A stretch of 64,000 nucleotides of DNA from Nocardioides sp. JS614 (GTDB lineage: Bacteria > Actinomycetota > Actinomycetes > Propionibacteriales > Nocardioidaceae): NCBI RefSeq assembly GCF_000015265.1, contig NC_008699.1, positions 4,588,001-4,652,000 of the forward strand, written 5' to 3'. The notes beneath the pieces were generated by a model that worked only from the letters and a program-made list of their open reading frames with translations, searched no databases and had not been told where the DNA came from. Positions 56,256 through 64,000 of this stretch are shown here, one piece after another. A program made the translations under genes and the position numbers. Each line of letters begins with the position of its first letter. Within the stretch, counting starts at the first letter, position 1.

Positions 56256-57097
56256 ACAGGGTCGGTGTGGTCGGCGGGGGCCTGATGGGTTCGGGTATCG
56301 CGGAGGTGAGTGCGCGGGCGGGCCAGGACGTGGTCGTGGTGGAGTCGTCCGAGGAGGCGGCGAAGGCGGCGACCGGGCGGCTGGAGAGGTCGTTGTCGCG
56401 GGCGGAGGCGAAGGGCAAGATCGCCTCGGCCGAGGAGGTGCTCGGCCGGGTCCGGGTGGTCACCGACCTGGATGCGGTCGCGGATCGTGAGGTGGTGGTC
56501 GAGGCGATCGTGGAGGACGAGGCCGCGAAGGTGGCGCTGTTCCGGGCGCTGGACGCGGTGGTGGCTGCGCCGGAGGCGATCTTGGCGTCGAACACCTCCT
56601 CGATCCCGATCATGAAGCTGGGGGTGGTGACCTCGCGGCCGACCCAGGTGATCGGGATCCACTTCTTCAACCCGGTGCCGGTGCTGGGGCTGGTGGAGCT
56701 GGTGCCCTCGCTGTTGACCTCCCCGGAGACCACGGCCCGGTCGCGGACCTGGGTGGAGGGCACGTTGGGCAAGCAGGCCATCGATTGTCAGGACCGGGCC
56801 GGGTTCGTGGTCAACGCGCTGTTGATCCCGTTCATCCTCTCCGCGATCCGGATGTTCGAGTCCGGGTTCGCCTCGGCCGAGGACATCGACCGGGGCCTGG
56901 TGCTGGGTGCGGCGCACCCGCAGGGGCCGTTGGCGTTGGCCGACCTGATCGGCCTGGACACCACCAAGGCGGTGGCCGAGTCGCTCTACGAGGAGTTCAA
57001 GGAGCCGCTCTACGCCGCGCCCCCGCTGCTGGCCCGGATGGTCGACGCCGGCCTGCTGGGCCGCAAGACCGGCCGCGGCTTCTACACCTACGCCTGA
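56252..57097 (+). CDS. 3-hydroxybutyryl-CoA dehydrogenase family protein
   Basis: A 281-residue NAD(P)-dependent 3-hydroxyacyl-CoA dehydrogenase. The Rossmann motif GVVGGGLMGSGIAEV starts the protein; VVEAIVEDEAAK, SNTSSIPI and the catalytic HFFNPVPVLGLVELV (with the catalytic His) follow, and GFVVNALLIPFILSAIRM begins the C-terminal domain. Likely converts acetoacetyl-CoA and 3-hydroxybutyryl-CoA. Codon use differs from neighbours: at least seven TTG Leu codons, several GGT and AGG, suggesting acquisition or a different expression history. GGGAGGG precedes the ATG. A hairpin at 57119-57138 follows. Confidence 0.93.
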   Translation: MNRVGVVGGGLMGSGIAEVSARAGQDVVVVESSEEAAKAATGRLERSLSRAEAKGKIASAEEVLGRVRVVTDLDAVADREVVVEAIVEDEAAKVALFRALDAVVAAPEAILASNTSSIPIMKLGVVTSRPTQVIGIHFFNPVPVLGLVELVPSLLTSPETTARSRTWVEGTLGKQAIDCQDRAGFVVNALLIPFILSAIRMFESGFASAEDIDRGLVLGAAHPQGPLALADLIGLDTTKAVAESLYEEFKEPLYAAPPLLARMVDAGLLGRKTGRGFYTYA

Positions 57098-57118
57098 GCC
57101 GCGACCCGCCGTGCGGGG

Positions 57119-57138
57119 TTCGGCTGTCAGCAGCCGAA
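57119..57138 (+). terminator. Hairpin after the dehydrogenase gene
   Basis: TTCGGCTG (57119-57126) and CAGCCGAA (57131-57138) are perfect 8-base arms with loop TCAG, 21 bases after the stop. Confidence 0.55.
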
Positions 57139-57188
57139 ATCCGCAACCGCTGCGACATCCGTCATACCGACGCGTAGCCGGCCGCTGC

Positions 57189-57194
57189 TACCTT
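57189..57194 (+). promoter_or_regulatory. -10 box for leaderless CoA-lyase gene
   Basis: TACCTT ends 7 bases before the ATG at 57202. Confidence 0.45.
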
Positions 57195-57201
57195 CCGGCC
57201 C

Positions 57202-58293
57202 ATGACCGGATCGCGCAGCGCCAAGGACTTCTTCCGACCTCTCGCGGTGGGTGCCCCGGCGCCCCTGACCGAGATCCCGGCCCGGCCGAGCCGGGCGATC
57301 CACTTCTTCGACCCGAGCAACCCCAAGATGGCAGCGAAGGTCCCCGACCTGGTCGGCAAGGTGGACGTGCTGCTCGGCAACCTCGAGGACGCGATCAAGG
57401 CCGACAACAAGGAGGCCGCCCGCGCGGGCCTGGTCGAGATCGCCGAGGACACCGACTTCGGTCCCACCCAGCTGTGGACCCGGATCAACGCACTGGACAG
57501 CCCGTGGGTGCTCGACGACCTCACCACGCTCGTCCCCGCGATCGGCGCCAAGCTCGACGTGATCATGGTGCCGAAGGTGCAGGGCGCCGAGGACATCCAC
57601 TACGTCGACCGCCTCCTCGCCCAGCTCGAGGCCAAGGCCGGGCTCGACCGCCCGATCCTGGTGCACGCGATCCTCGAGACCGCCCGCGGCGTCGCGAACG
57701 TCGAGGAGATCTGCGCAGCGAGCCCCCGCATGCAGGGCCTCAGCCTCGGCCCGGCCGACCTCGCGGCCGACCGCCGGATGAAGACCACCCGCGTCGGAGG
57801 CGGCCACCCGGGCTACCTGGTGCGCCAGGACCCGCCCAAGAACGACCTCGGAGTCGCCGACATCGAGGCCAAGCGCGCGACCTTCCAGCAGGACCTGTGG
57901 CACTACACGATCTCCCGGATGGTCGACGCCTGCGCGATGAACGGGATCTACCCCTACTACGGCCCGTTCGGCGACATCGCCGATGTCGTGGCCTGCGAGG
58001 ACCAGTTCCGCAACGCCTTCCTGCTCGGCTGCGTCGGGACCTGGAGCCTGCATCCCAAGCAGATCGAGATCGCCAACCGGGTGTTCAGCCCCAGCATCGA
58101 GGACGTCACCCACGCGCGACGGGTCGTGGCCGCGATGGGCGACGGCACCGGCGCGGTGATGCTCGACGGCAAGATGGAGGACGACGCCTCCGTCAAGCAG
58201 TGCCTGGTGATGGTCGAGCTCGCCGAGCAGCTGGCCGCGATCGACCCCGAGCTGAAGAAGGCGTACGACGCGATCGAGGTCGACCAGGCATGA
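57202..58293 (+). CDS. HpcH/CitE family CoA ester lyase (malyl-CoA/beta-methylmalyl-CoA lyase-like)
   Basis: A 363-residue Mg2+-dependent TIM-barrel lyase, longer than plain CitE and similar in size to Mcl1-type lyases. LLGNLEDAI (acidic metal site), VIMVPKVQGAED, LVHAILETARGVANVEEI and SLGPADLAADRR are the HpcH/CitE motifs; LHPKQIEIANRVF is near the end. It is coupled to a second, shorter CitE-type gene (ATGA overlap), matching the Mcl1/Mcl2 pair of the ethylmalonyl-CoA pathway, in which Mcl1 splits malyl-CoA and methylmalyl-CoA. The assignment is by arrangement and motifs. Confidence 0.88.
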   Translation: MTGSRSAKDFFRPLAVGAPAPLTEIPARPSRAIHFFDPSNPKMAAKVPDLVGKVDVLLGNLEDAIKADNKEAARAGLVEIAEDTDFGPTQLWTRINALDSPWVLDDLTTLVPAIGAKLDVIMVPKVQGAEDIHYVDRLLAQLEAKAGLDRPILVHAILETARGVANVEEICAASPRMQGLSLGPADLAADRRMKTTRVGGGHPGYLVRQDPPKNDLGVADIEAKRATFQQDLWHYTISRMVDACAMNGIYPYYGPFGDIADVVACEDQFRNAFLLGCVGTWSLHPKQIEIANRVFSPSIEDVTHARRVVAAMGDGTGAVMLDGKMEDDASVKQCLVMVELAEQLAAIDPELKKAYDAIEVDQA

Positions 58294-59168
58294 GCGAGTT
58301 CACGCCGCTGCGCAGCGTCCTGTACATGCCCAGCTCCAACGAGCGGGCCCTGGAGAAGGCCAAGACGATCGCCTGCGACGGGCTGATCCTCGACCTCGAG
58401 GACGCGGTCGCCCCGGACGCCAAGGACGCCGCCCGTGAGGCCGCCTGCACGGCCGCCGCGAGCGGCGAGTACGGCCGCCGTACCCTCACCATCCGGGTCA
58501 ACGGCATCGGCACCGAGTGGCACGACGCCGACCTCGAGGCGGCGGCGCAGGCCGGACCGGACGCCGTCGTCGTCCCGAAGGTCGACAGCCCGGCCGCGGT
58601 GGGCCGCCTGGTCGACGCCCTCGAGCGGTACGGCCCCCCCGACCACACCACGCTCTGGGCGATGATCGAGACCCCGGTCGCGATCCTCGACGCGCTCGCG
58701 ATCGCGCGCGCGTCCCAGCGGCTGAGCGCGTTCGTGATCGGCACCAACGACCTGGTCAAGGAGCTGTACGCCGAGCACGTGCCCGGCCGGGCGCCGATCC
58801 TGCCCAGCCTCCACACCGCGCTGCTCGCCGGCCGCGCCGCCGGCATCGCCGTGCTCGACGGCGTCTACAACGACGTGAAGAACACCGACGGGTTCCTCGC
58901 CGAGTGCCGCCAGGGCCGCGAGATGGGCTTCGACGGCAAGACCCTGATCCACCCGGGCCAGGTCGAGGGTGCCAACGAGGCGTTCGCGCCGAGCGACCAG
59001 GCCGTCGAGGAAGCCCGCGGGCTGATCCAGGCGTGGGAGGACGGGCGGTCGGATTCCGGGGGAGGCTCCGGCGTCGTCACCTACAACGGCCGGATGGTCG
59101 AGAACCTGCACGTCGAGTCCGCCCGCCGGGTCCTGGACATCCACCGCGCGATCCAGTCGCTCGACTGA
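58290..59168 (+). CDS. CitE/Mcl2-like CoA lyase or malyl-CoA thioesterase
   Basis: A 292-residue HpcH/CitE barrel. LRSVLYMPSSNERALEKAK is the classic CitE-like opening; LILDLEDAVAPDAK, TIRVNGIGTEWHDAD, VVVPKVDSPAAV, AMIETPVAILDA and the late MGFDGKTLIHPGQVEGAN follow. In pathways with paired enzymes this shorter member is (3S)-malyl-CoA thioesterase (Mcl2); a citrate-lyase-like or citramalyl-CoA lyase role is equally possible. Its ATG overlaps the upstream stop (ATGA). Confidence 0.88.
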   Translation: MSEFTPLRSVLYMPSSNERALEKAKTIACDGLILDLEDAVAPDAKDAAREAACTAAASGEYGRRTLTIRVNGIGTEWHDADLEAAAQAGPDAVVVPKVDSPAAVGRLVDALERYGPPDHTTLWAMIETPVAILDALAIARASQRLSAFVIGTNDLVKELYAEHVPGRAPILPSLHTALLAGRAAGIAVLDGVYNDVKNTDGFLAECRQGREMGFDGKTLIHPGQVEGANEAFAPSDQAVEEARGLIQAWEDGRSDSGGGSGVVTYNGRMVENLHVESARRVLDIHRAIQSLD

Positions 59169-59246
59169 CCGCCCTGCCCGCAAGGTTTGCGGGCCGAGAC
59201 CCCGGGGGTACTGCCGATCGGGGGCATTCACAGGGAGGTTACGGAA

Positions 59247-59390
59247 ATGATCGTTCTCGGCTTGATCCTGTTGATCATCGGGCTGGTAGCCAGCATCTCG
59301 ATCCTCACGACGATCGGCATCATCCTGCTCATCGTGGGGCTGATCCTGAACCTCGTGCCGATCGGGGGCACGCGCCGCAGGGTCTTCTAG
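59247..59390 (+). CDS. DUF6131-like two-helix membrane protein (47 residues)
   Basis: A very small hydrophobic protein: MIVLGLILLIIGLVASISI forms the first helix, a short turn follows, and IGIILLIVGLILNLV the second, ending in the basic tail GGTRRRVF. This is the pattern of DUF6131 proteins common in actinobacteria. GGGAGG lies 8 bases before the ATG at 59247. A strong terminator hairpin follows the stop by 7 bases. Function unknown. Confidence 0.8.
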   Translation: MIVLGLILLIIGLVASISILTTIGIILLIVGLILNLVPIGGTRRRVF

Positions 59391-59397
59391 CAGCTCC

Positions 59398-59439
59398 GAC
59401 GCCGGCGAGCCCCGGCAGCCTCCGGGGCTCGCCGGCGTC
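59398..59439. terminator. Strong bidirectional hairpin
   Basis: Perfect 18-base arms (59398-59415 and 59422-59439) with a 6-base loop between the convergent small membrane gene and the M48 peptidase gene. Confidence 0.8.
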
Positions 59440-59454
59440 CGGGCGGGCGTGGCG

Positions 59455-60465
59455 TCAGTCGTCGTCGCGGCGCAGCTGCTCGTCGAGCCAGAGCTTGACG
59501 CTGCCGAGCACCCCGGCGACGTCGTGGACCAGCCTGCCGACGGCGTCCTGGCTCTGCCGGAACGTCTCGGAGTAGCTGCGGGCGGCGGCCTTCGCCGCCT
59601 CCGAGACGCCCGCCTGGTCGTCGTCCTGGCGCCGCGGGTAGTCGCCGGCGAGGATCCGGGTGTACTCACCGGAGTCGACCCAGCGGCGCAGCTCGGCCGC
59701 GCGGACCACCAGGAACGGGTGGGAGCGGTTCTCGACGAGCAGCATCTTGAGGACCGAGTCGCGCAGGTCGGCCTCGTCGTACTCCTGGCCCTGCGCGAAG
59801 AACGACGTCGCGTCCAGGTCGTCGAGGTGGCCGCCGCTGGCGAGCTTCATGTGCACGCGGAACGCCGTGGCGGGATCTTGGGTCGCGAGCAGTCCCGCGC
59901 GGTCGGCGGAGAGCTCGGCCTTGCGCGACCACTCGTGCAGCGCCGCCATGATCGCCCGGAAGCCGAGGCCCCCGACGGGCACGCTGCTGAGCACGCCGGT
60001 GAGCTGGATCAGCCGCTGCAGGAGCGTCTGGTAGACCGCGTGCCCGCTCATCGCGTGGCCCAGCTCGTGGGCGACGACGAACCGCAGCTCCTCCTCGTCG
60101 AGGAGGTCGACCAGCCCGGAGTTGAGCACGATGAACGGCTTGTTCATCCCGAGGGTCATCGCCCCGGGCACCGGGTCGGCCACGACGTACATCTCCGGCA
60201 GCTGCGGGGCGTCGAGGGTGCGTCCGACCTCGCCGAGCAGCCCGTGGAGGCGGGTGAACTGACGCTCGTCGACGCGGACGGCGGAGCCCAGGAAGACCAG
60301 GCGTACGGCGCGCTCGTTGAACAGTCCCGAGATCGCCTTGAGCAGGGTGTCGAACCCCTTGAGCCTGCGCAGCGCGACCAGGGCGCCACGATCGGCGGGG
60401 TGCTCCCACGCGCGGGAGCTGATGCCGGTGAGGGTGGCCCGGGACCGAGCCGGCTGCGTCGTCAC
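59455..60465 (-). CDS. M48 family metallopeptidase
   Basis: A 336-residue zinc peptidase with the HExxH motif in RFVVAHELGHAMSGHAVYQT (first two His are Zn ligands), followed by KAELSADRAGLL, where the Glu is the expected third ligand. Unlike HtpX it has no clear N-terminal membrane helices; only a moderately hydrophobic stretch after the motif (LLQRLIQLTGVLSSVPVGG). The GTG at 60465 starts VTTQPARSRATLTGISSR; the frame runs further up but into the repeat element. Substrate unknown. Confidence 0.88.
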   Translation of the reverse strand: MTTQPARSRATLTGISSRAWEHPADRGALVALRRLKGFDTLLKAISGLFNERAVRLVFLGSAVRVDERQFTRLHGLLGEVGRTLDAPQLPEMYVVADPVPGAMTLGMNKPFIVLNSGLVDLLDEEELRFVVAHELGHAMSGHAVYQTLLQRLIQLTGVLSSVPVGGLGFRAIMAALHEWSRKAELSADRAGLLATQDPATAFRVHMKLASGGHLDDLDATSFFAQGQEYDEADLRDSVLKMLLVENRSHPFLVVRAAELRRWVDSGEYTRILAGDYPRRQDDDQAGVSEAAKAAARSYSETFRQSQDAVGRLVHDVAGVLGSVKLWLDEQLRRDDD

Positions 60466-60510
60466 GCGCTCACTGTGGCACGTGGCAGGTGGGGGCCGGT
60501 CGGACTTCTC

Positions 60511-60585
60511 GGGCAATCCCTGCACTTCTCGGCCGAAACTTCGGCCCAACAGTTCCGGTTTCCCCGGTTCACCGGGGAAACCGAC
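60511..60585 (+). repeat. Palindromic repeat element, intergenic copy B
   Basis: Aligns with the in-frame insertion of hutF (50773-50699). It lies between the M48 start and the hutU stop (7 bases away). It contains the dyads GGCCGAA/TTCGGCC (60531-60546) and CGGTTTCCCCGG/CCGGGGAAACCG (60556-60583). It has no start codon of its own and is not inside a gene here. Confidence 0.75.
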
Positions 60586-60592
60586 CGCCGCC

Positions 60593-62260
60593 TCAGCCCT
60601 CGGACATCGGGATCCGGACGCCGCGCTCGCGGGCGACCTCGGCGGCGCGGTCGTAGCCGGCGTCGACGTGGCGGATCACGCCCATGCCGGGGTCGTTGGT
60701 GAGGACCCGCTCGATCTTCTGCGCGGCGAGGTCGGTGCCGTCGGCGACGCAGACCTGGCCGGCGTGCAGGGACCGGCCGATGCCGACGCCGCCGCCGTGG
60801 TGGAAGGAGACCCAGCTGGCGCCGGACGCGGTGTTGACCAGGGCGTTGAGAACGGCCCAGTCCGCGATGGCGTCCGAGCCGTCGAGCATGCCCTCGGTCT
60901 CGCGGTACGGCGAGGCCACGGAGCCGCAGTCCAGGTGGTCGCGGCCGATCACGATCGGGGCCTTCAGCTCACCGGAGGCCACCATCTCGTTGAACCGCAG
61001 GCCGGCGAGGTGGCGCTCGCCGTACCCGAGCCAGCAGATCCGCGCCGGCAGCCCCTGGAAGTGCACCCGCTCACCGGCCATCGTGATCCACTTCCGCAGC
61101 CGCTCGTTGGCGGGGAACAGCTCGAGGATGGCGCGGTCGGTGGCGGCGATGTCGGCCGGGTCGCCGGACAGCGCGGCCCACCGGAACGGCCCCTTCCCCT
61201 CGCAGAACAGCGGCCGGATGTAGGCGGGCACGAAGCCGGGGAACTCGAAGGCCCGGTCGTAGCCACCCTTGCGGGCCTCGTCGCGGATCGAGTTGCCGTA
61301 GTCGAAGACCTCGGCCCCGCGGTCCTGGAGCTCGACCATGGCCCGCACGTGCGCCGCCATCGAGGCCCGCGCCTCCTTGGTGAAACCCTCCGGGTCGGCC
61401 TCCCGCCGGGCCGCCCACTCCTCGAAGGGGACGCCGACGGGCAGGTAGTAGAGCGGGTCGTGCGCCGAGGTCTGGTCGGTGACGATGTCCACCGGCACCT
61501 CGGTCTCGAGGATCCGCGGCAGCACCTCGGCGGCGTTGCCGAGCAGCCCGATCGACAGCGGCCGCCGCTCGTCGCGCGCCTCGACCGCGAGCGCCACGGC
61601 CGCCTCGAGCGACGGCGCCTCGACGTCGAGGTAGCGGTGGTCGATACGCCGCCGGATCCGCTCGGGGTCGCACTCGACGCAGATCACCACGCCGTCGTTC
61701 ATCGTGACCGCCAGCGGCTGCGCGCCGCCCATGCCACCCAGGCCGGCGGTCACGGTGATGGTCCCGGCGAGGGTCCCGCCGAACCTCTTGTCGGCGACGG
61801 CCGCGAACGTCTCGAAGGTGCCCTGGAGGATGCCCTGGGTGCCGATGTAGATCCACGAGCCCGCGGTCATCTGGCCGTACATGGTCAGGCCGAGGTCCTC
61901 GAGCCGGCGGAACTCCTCCCAGTTGGCCCAGTCGCCGACCAGGTTGGAGTTCGCGATCAGCACCCGCGGCGCCCACTCGTGCGTCCTCATCACGCCAACC
62001 GGCTTGCCGGACTGCACCAGCATCGTCTCGTCGTCACCGAGCGTGGTCAGCGTGCGCACCAGCGCGTCGTAGGCCTCCCAGGACCGGGCCGCGCGACCGG
62101 TGCCGCCGTACACGACGAGGTCCTCGGGGCGCTCGGCGTTCTCGGGGTCGAGATTGTTCATCAGCATCCGCAGCGGGGCCTCGGTCTGCCAGGACCGGGC
62201 GGTCAGCTCGGTGCCGTGCGCGGCGTGGATGGGCAGGCGCGGGTTGGCGGGAGTGGTCAC
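60593..62260 (-). CDS. hutU: Urocanate hydratase
   Basis: NAD+-dependent enzyme converting urocanate to imidazolone-propionate. The 555 residues carry the family pattern: [65 protein letters not shown] (NAD-binding) and the late [17 protein letters not shown]. The GTG at 62260 overlaps the hutH stop by 4 bases (GTGA), giving coupling hutH-hutU. The longer open frame upstream belongs to antisense of hutH. Confidence 0.97.
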   Translation of the reverse strand: MTTPANPRLPIHAAHGTELTARSWQTEAPLRMLMNNLDPENAERPEDLVVYGGTGRAARSWEAYDALVRTLTTLGDDETMLVQSGKPVGVMRTHEWAPRVLIANSNLVGDWANWEEFRRLEDLGLTMYGQMTAGSWIYIGTQGILQGTFETFAAVADKRFGGTLAGTITVTAGLGGMGGAQPLAVTMNDGVVICVECDPERIRRRIDHRYLDVEAPSLEAAVALAVEARDERRPLSIGLLGNAAEVLPRILETEVPVDIVTDQTSAHDPLYYLPVGVPFEEWAARREADPEGFTKEARASMAAHVRAMVELQDRGAEVFDYGNSIRDEARKGGYDRAFEFPGFVPAYIRPLFCEGKGPFRWAALSGDPADIAATDRAILELFPANERLRKWITMAGERVHFQGLPARICWLGYGERHLAGLRFNEMVASGELKAPIVIGRDHLDCGSVASPYRETEGMLDGSDAIADWAVLNALVNTASGASWVSFHHGGGVGIGRSLHAGQVCVADGTDLAAQKIERVLTNDPGMGVIRHVDAGYDRAAEVARERGVRIPMSEG

Positions 62261-63858
62261 GACAGTTCTCCGATCACGGTCTCGGCAGCATGGAGTACGG
62301 CGCCGGAGGAGACCAGGCCGACCACGGTCTCGATCTCGGGCGAGAGGTGTCGGTCGGGTCCGGGGCCGGCGACCCCGGCGCCGCGCAGCAGCCCGATGAC
62401 GGCACCGGTGGCCGGCGACGGCTCGAGCGGTCGGCGCAGGTCGAGCGCCCGGGCCGCGGTGAGCACCTCGATCGCGACGACGCGGGTCAGCCCGTCGACC
62501 GAGCGGCGCAGCTTGCGGGCGGCCGACCACCCCATCGACACGTGGTCCTCCTGCATCGCGCTGGAGGGGATCGAGTCGACCGAGGCCGGCACGGCGAGCC
62601 GCTTCAGCTCGGAGACGATCGCGGCCTGGGTGTACTGCGCGATCATGTGCCCGCTGTCGACCCCGGGGTCGTCGGCGAGGAACGGCGGCAGCCCGTGGTT
62701 GCGCGCCTTGTCGAGGAACCGGTCGGTACGACGCTCGCTGATCGAGGCCACGTCGGCCGCGACGATCGCGAGGAAGTCGAGGACGTAGGCGACCGGCGCC
62801 CCGTGGAAGTTCCCGTTCGACTCGACCCGCCCGGGGGCTCCGCCCCCCAGACCCCCGGTCCCCCGCCCGCCCAGGTCGTCGAAGACGACCACCGGGTTGT
62901 CCACGGCCGAGGCGAGCTCGCGGGTGGCGACCGTCGCCGCGTGCTCGACGGTGTCGCGGGCGGCACCGTGCACCTGGGGCGAGCAGCGCAGGGAGTAGGC
63001 GTCCTGGACCCGGTTGCAGTCCGGGCCGCGGTGCGACGCCACCACGCCTGAGTCGGCGAGCAGCGCGGTGAGGTTCGCGGCCGAGCGCGCCTGGCCCGGG
63101 TGCGGCCGGATCGCCTGGAGCTCCGCGGCGAAGACCCGGTCGGTGCCGAGCTGGCCCTCCACCGACATGGCGGCGGCGATGTCCGCGGTGCGCAGCAGCA
63201 TCCGCAGGTCCTCGATGGCCAGCACCAGCATGCCGAGCATCCCGTCGGTGCCGTTGATCAGCGCGAGGCCCTCCTTGGCGGCGAGCTCGACCGGCTCCAG
63301 CCCGACGGCGGCCAGCGCGTCGGCGGCCGGCAGCAGCGCGCCGGACGCGTCGCGGACCTCGCCCTCACCGATCAAGGCCAGGGCGCAGTGGGCCAGCGGG
63401 GCGAGGTCACCGGAGCAGCCGAGCGAGCCGTACTCGCGCACCACAGGTGTGATGCCGTGCTCGAGCAGGCCGGCGAGCAGGCGGGCGGTCTCGACCCGGA
63501 CGCCGGTGTGTCCGGTGGCCAGCGTCGAGAGCCGCAGCAGCATCAGCCCCCGGACCACCTCGCGCTCCACCTCGGGGCCGGAGCCGGCGGCGTGCGAGCG
63601 GACCAGGGAGCGCTGCAGCTGGGCGCGCATCTCGGCGGGGATGTGCCGCGTCGCCAGGGCGCCGAAGCCCGTCGAGACGCCGTACACGGGAGTCTCGGAG
63701 GCGGCCAGCTCCTCGACCACCGCGCGCGCCCGGGCGATCGCCGCCAGTGCGTCGTCGGTCAGGTGGACCGGGGCGCCGTCGCGCGCCACGGCGCGGAGCT
63801 CGGCGAAGGAGACCGGTCCGACGCCGACGCCGACCGACGGGTGGGAGTCGTGGTTCAT
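62257..63858 (-). CDS. hutH: Histidine ammonia-lyase
   Basis: Enzyme removing ammonia from histidine by the MIO cofactor. [10 protein letters not shown], then [14 protein letters not shown] holds the MIO tripeptide as Cys-Ser-Gly (148-150) instead of the usual Ala-Ser-Gly; [10 protein letters not shown] and [12 protein letters not shown] are other active-site motifs. At 533 residues it is longer than typical (about 510), partly because of an inserted Gly-rich piece (about residues 327-343) encoded by a palindromic G/C repeat. The ATG at 63858 is chosen (another ATG lies three codons upstream). The operon continues to hutU. Confidence 0.96.
   Translation of the reverse strand: MNHDSHPSVGVGVGPVSFAELRAVARDGAPVHLTDDALAAIARARAVVEELAASETPVYGVSTGFGALATRHIPAEMRAQLQRSLVRSHAAGSGPEVEREVVRGLMLLRLSTLATGHTGVRVETARLLAGLLEHGITPVVREYGSLGCSGDLAPLAHCALALIGEGEVRDASGALLPAADALAAVGLEPVELAAKEGLALINGTDGMLGMLVLAIEDLRMLLRTADIAAAMSVEGQLGTDRVFAAELQAIRPHPGQARSAANLTALLADSGVVASHRGPDCNRVQDAYSLRCSPQVHGAARDTVEHAATVATRELASAVDNPVVVFDDLGGRGTGGLGGGAPGRVESNGNFHGAPVAYVLDFLAIVAADVASISERRTDRFLDKARNHGLPPFLADDPGVDSGHMIAQYTQAAIVSELKRLAVPASVDSIPSSAMQEDHVSMGWSAARKLRRSVDGLTRVVAIEVLTAARALDLRRPLEPSPATGAVIGLLRGAGVAGPGPDRHLSPEIETVVGLVSSGAVLHAAETVIGELS
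62830..62874 (-). repeat. G/C-rich palindromic insertion inside hutH
   Basis: This 45-base piece contains GGGGG-CTCC-GCCCCC (62833 onward) and CCCCCGG-type runs, resembling small repeats widely scattered in Streptomyces-type genomes. It adds about 15 residues ([15 protein letters not shown]) between [10 protein letters not shown] and [10 protein letters not shown], where family members have about two to four residues. Confidence 0.6.
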
Positions 63859-63914
63859 GCCCGCCATCCTCGTCCGCGCCGAGGACGCCGACCAGTACGG
63901 CGCCACCCACCGTA

Positions 63915-63930
63915 GTCTGAGATCCGAGAC
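63915..63930. promoter_or_regulatory. Operator-like dyad between hutH and a rightward gene
   Basis: GTCTGAGATCCGAGAC differs at three positions from the perfect dyad at 52764-52779. It lies 56 bases before the hutH start and 13 bases before the ATG at 63944. It is a candidate site for a hut regulator. Confidence 0.5.
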
Positions 63931-63943
63931 TCGAAGGCTACTC

Positions 63944-64000
63944 ATGCGTAACCACAGCAGCGCCCCGCCGTTGGGCCCTGCGGAGGCTGGTCGCGGCGAG
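63944..64000 (+). CDS. Start of an unidentified gene (cut by window edge)
   Basis: An open frame of 19 codons (MRNHSSAPPLGPAEAGRGE) begins at the ATG at 63944 and continues past the window. It is divergent from hutH, where a hut regulator gene is often found, but too little is visible to recognise a family. No strong ribosome-binding site is seen. Confidence 0.35.
   Translation, partial: MRNHSSAPPLGPAEAGRGE

Overview
The window is GC-rich DNA from a high-GC Gram-positive bacterium (Actinomycetota). The gene set best suits Nocardioides or a close relative. Supporting signs are GTG starts, many apparently leaderless genes (TAnnnT box 6-7 bases before ATG/GTG), HspR/HAIR control of dnaK and clpB, a DUF3151 protein, and neighbours that resemble the purA/fba/dedA/pyrE/clpB/dnaK neighbourhood of mycobacteria. 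The genus is an inference from gene content only. I see no rRNA, tRNA, CRISPR array, prophage or insertion sequence, and no gene-free stretch longer than 300 bases.

1-16965, core metabolism: the end of an MFS exporter; a purine operon read leftwards (purA, a mini-catalase, purD, purB) with a leader that can form two competing hairpins; a lipid/diacylglycerol kinase; a LuxR-type regulator; lysS and a DUF3151 gene; an MFS exporter; fba; a SLOG-fold protein; a SpoU/TrmH methyltransferase; a DedA protein; pyrE; and an aminotransferase. 17026-27502, stress block: a membrane protein, clpB, a Cys-rich pentapeptide-repeat protein, a receiver/histidine-kinase protein, then the operon dnaK-grpE-dnaJ-hspR with HAIR operators before clpB and dnaK.

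27664-39088, accessory metabolism: an amino-acid racemase, a lipoprotein, a MarR/EamA divergent pair and a membrane-anchored protein. Next comes a four-gene operon (LLM flavoprotein, DUF1214-like, SDR, sulfotransferase-like) behind a perfect match to the KstR steroid-regulator motif, with a divergent SnoaL-like gene. An NmrA-type SDR, a cytochrome P450 and a ZIP-like permease follow. 39199-43722 holds the most unusual locus: an operon of a thioredoxin-fold [2Fe-2S] (sucrase/ferredoxin-like) protein, a 74-residue Asp-Gly-Thr repeat peptide, a cupin_4/JmjC-type oxygenase and a second [2Fe-2S] protein, facing a divergent radical SAM/SPASM gene. It looks like a peptide-modification system.

43768-63858: a large LuxR-family ATPase regulator, an AraC regulator and a DUF4242 protein, then histidine degradation in two blocks (M20 hydrolase-hutF-hutI and hutH-hutU). 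Between the blocks lie a nitroreductase, an M20 peptidase with an MFS exporter, DUF1992, a 3-hydroxyacyl-CoA dehydrogenase, two HpcH/CitE-type CoA lyases (ethylmalonyl-CoA pathway-like), a tiny membrane protein and an M48 peptidase. Together HutH, HutU, HutI, HutF and the M20 hydrolase would take histidine to glutamate. hutF and hutH each carry an in-frame palindromic insertion, and the hutF element has a second, intergenic copy 10 kb away. A different 63-base palindromic repeat occurs twice, each time overlapping a gene's stop codon.
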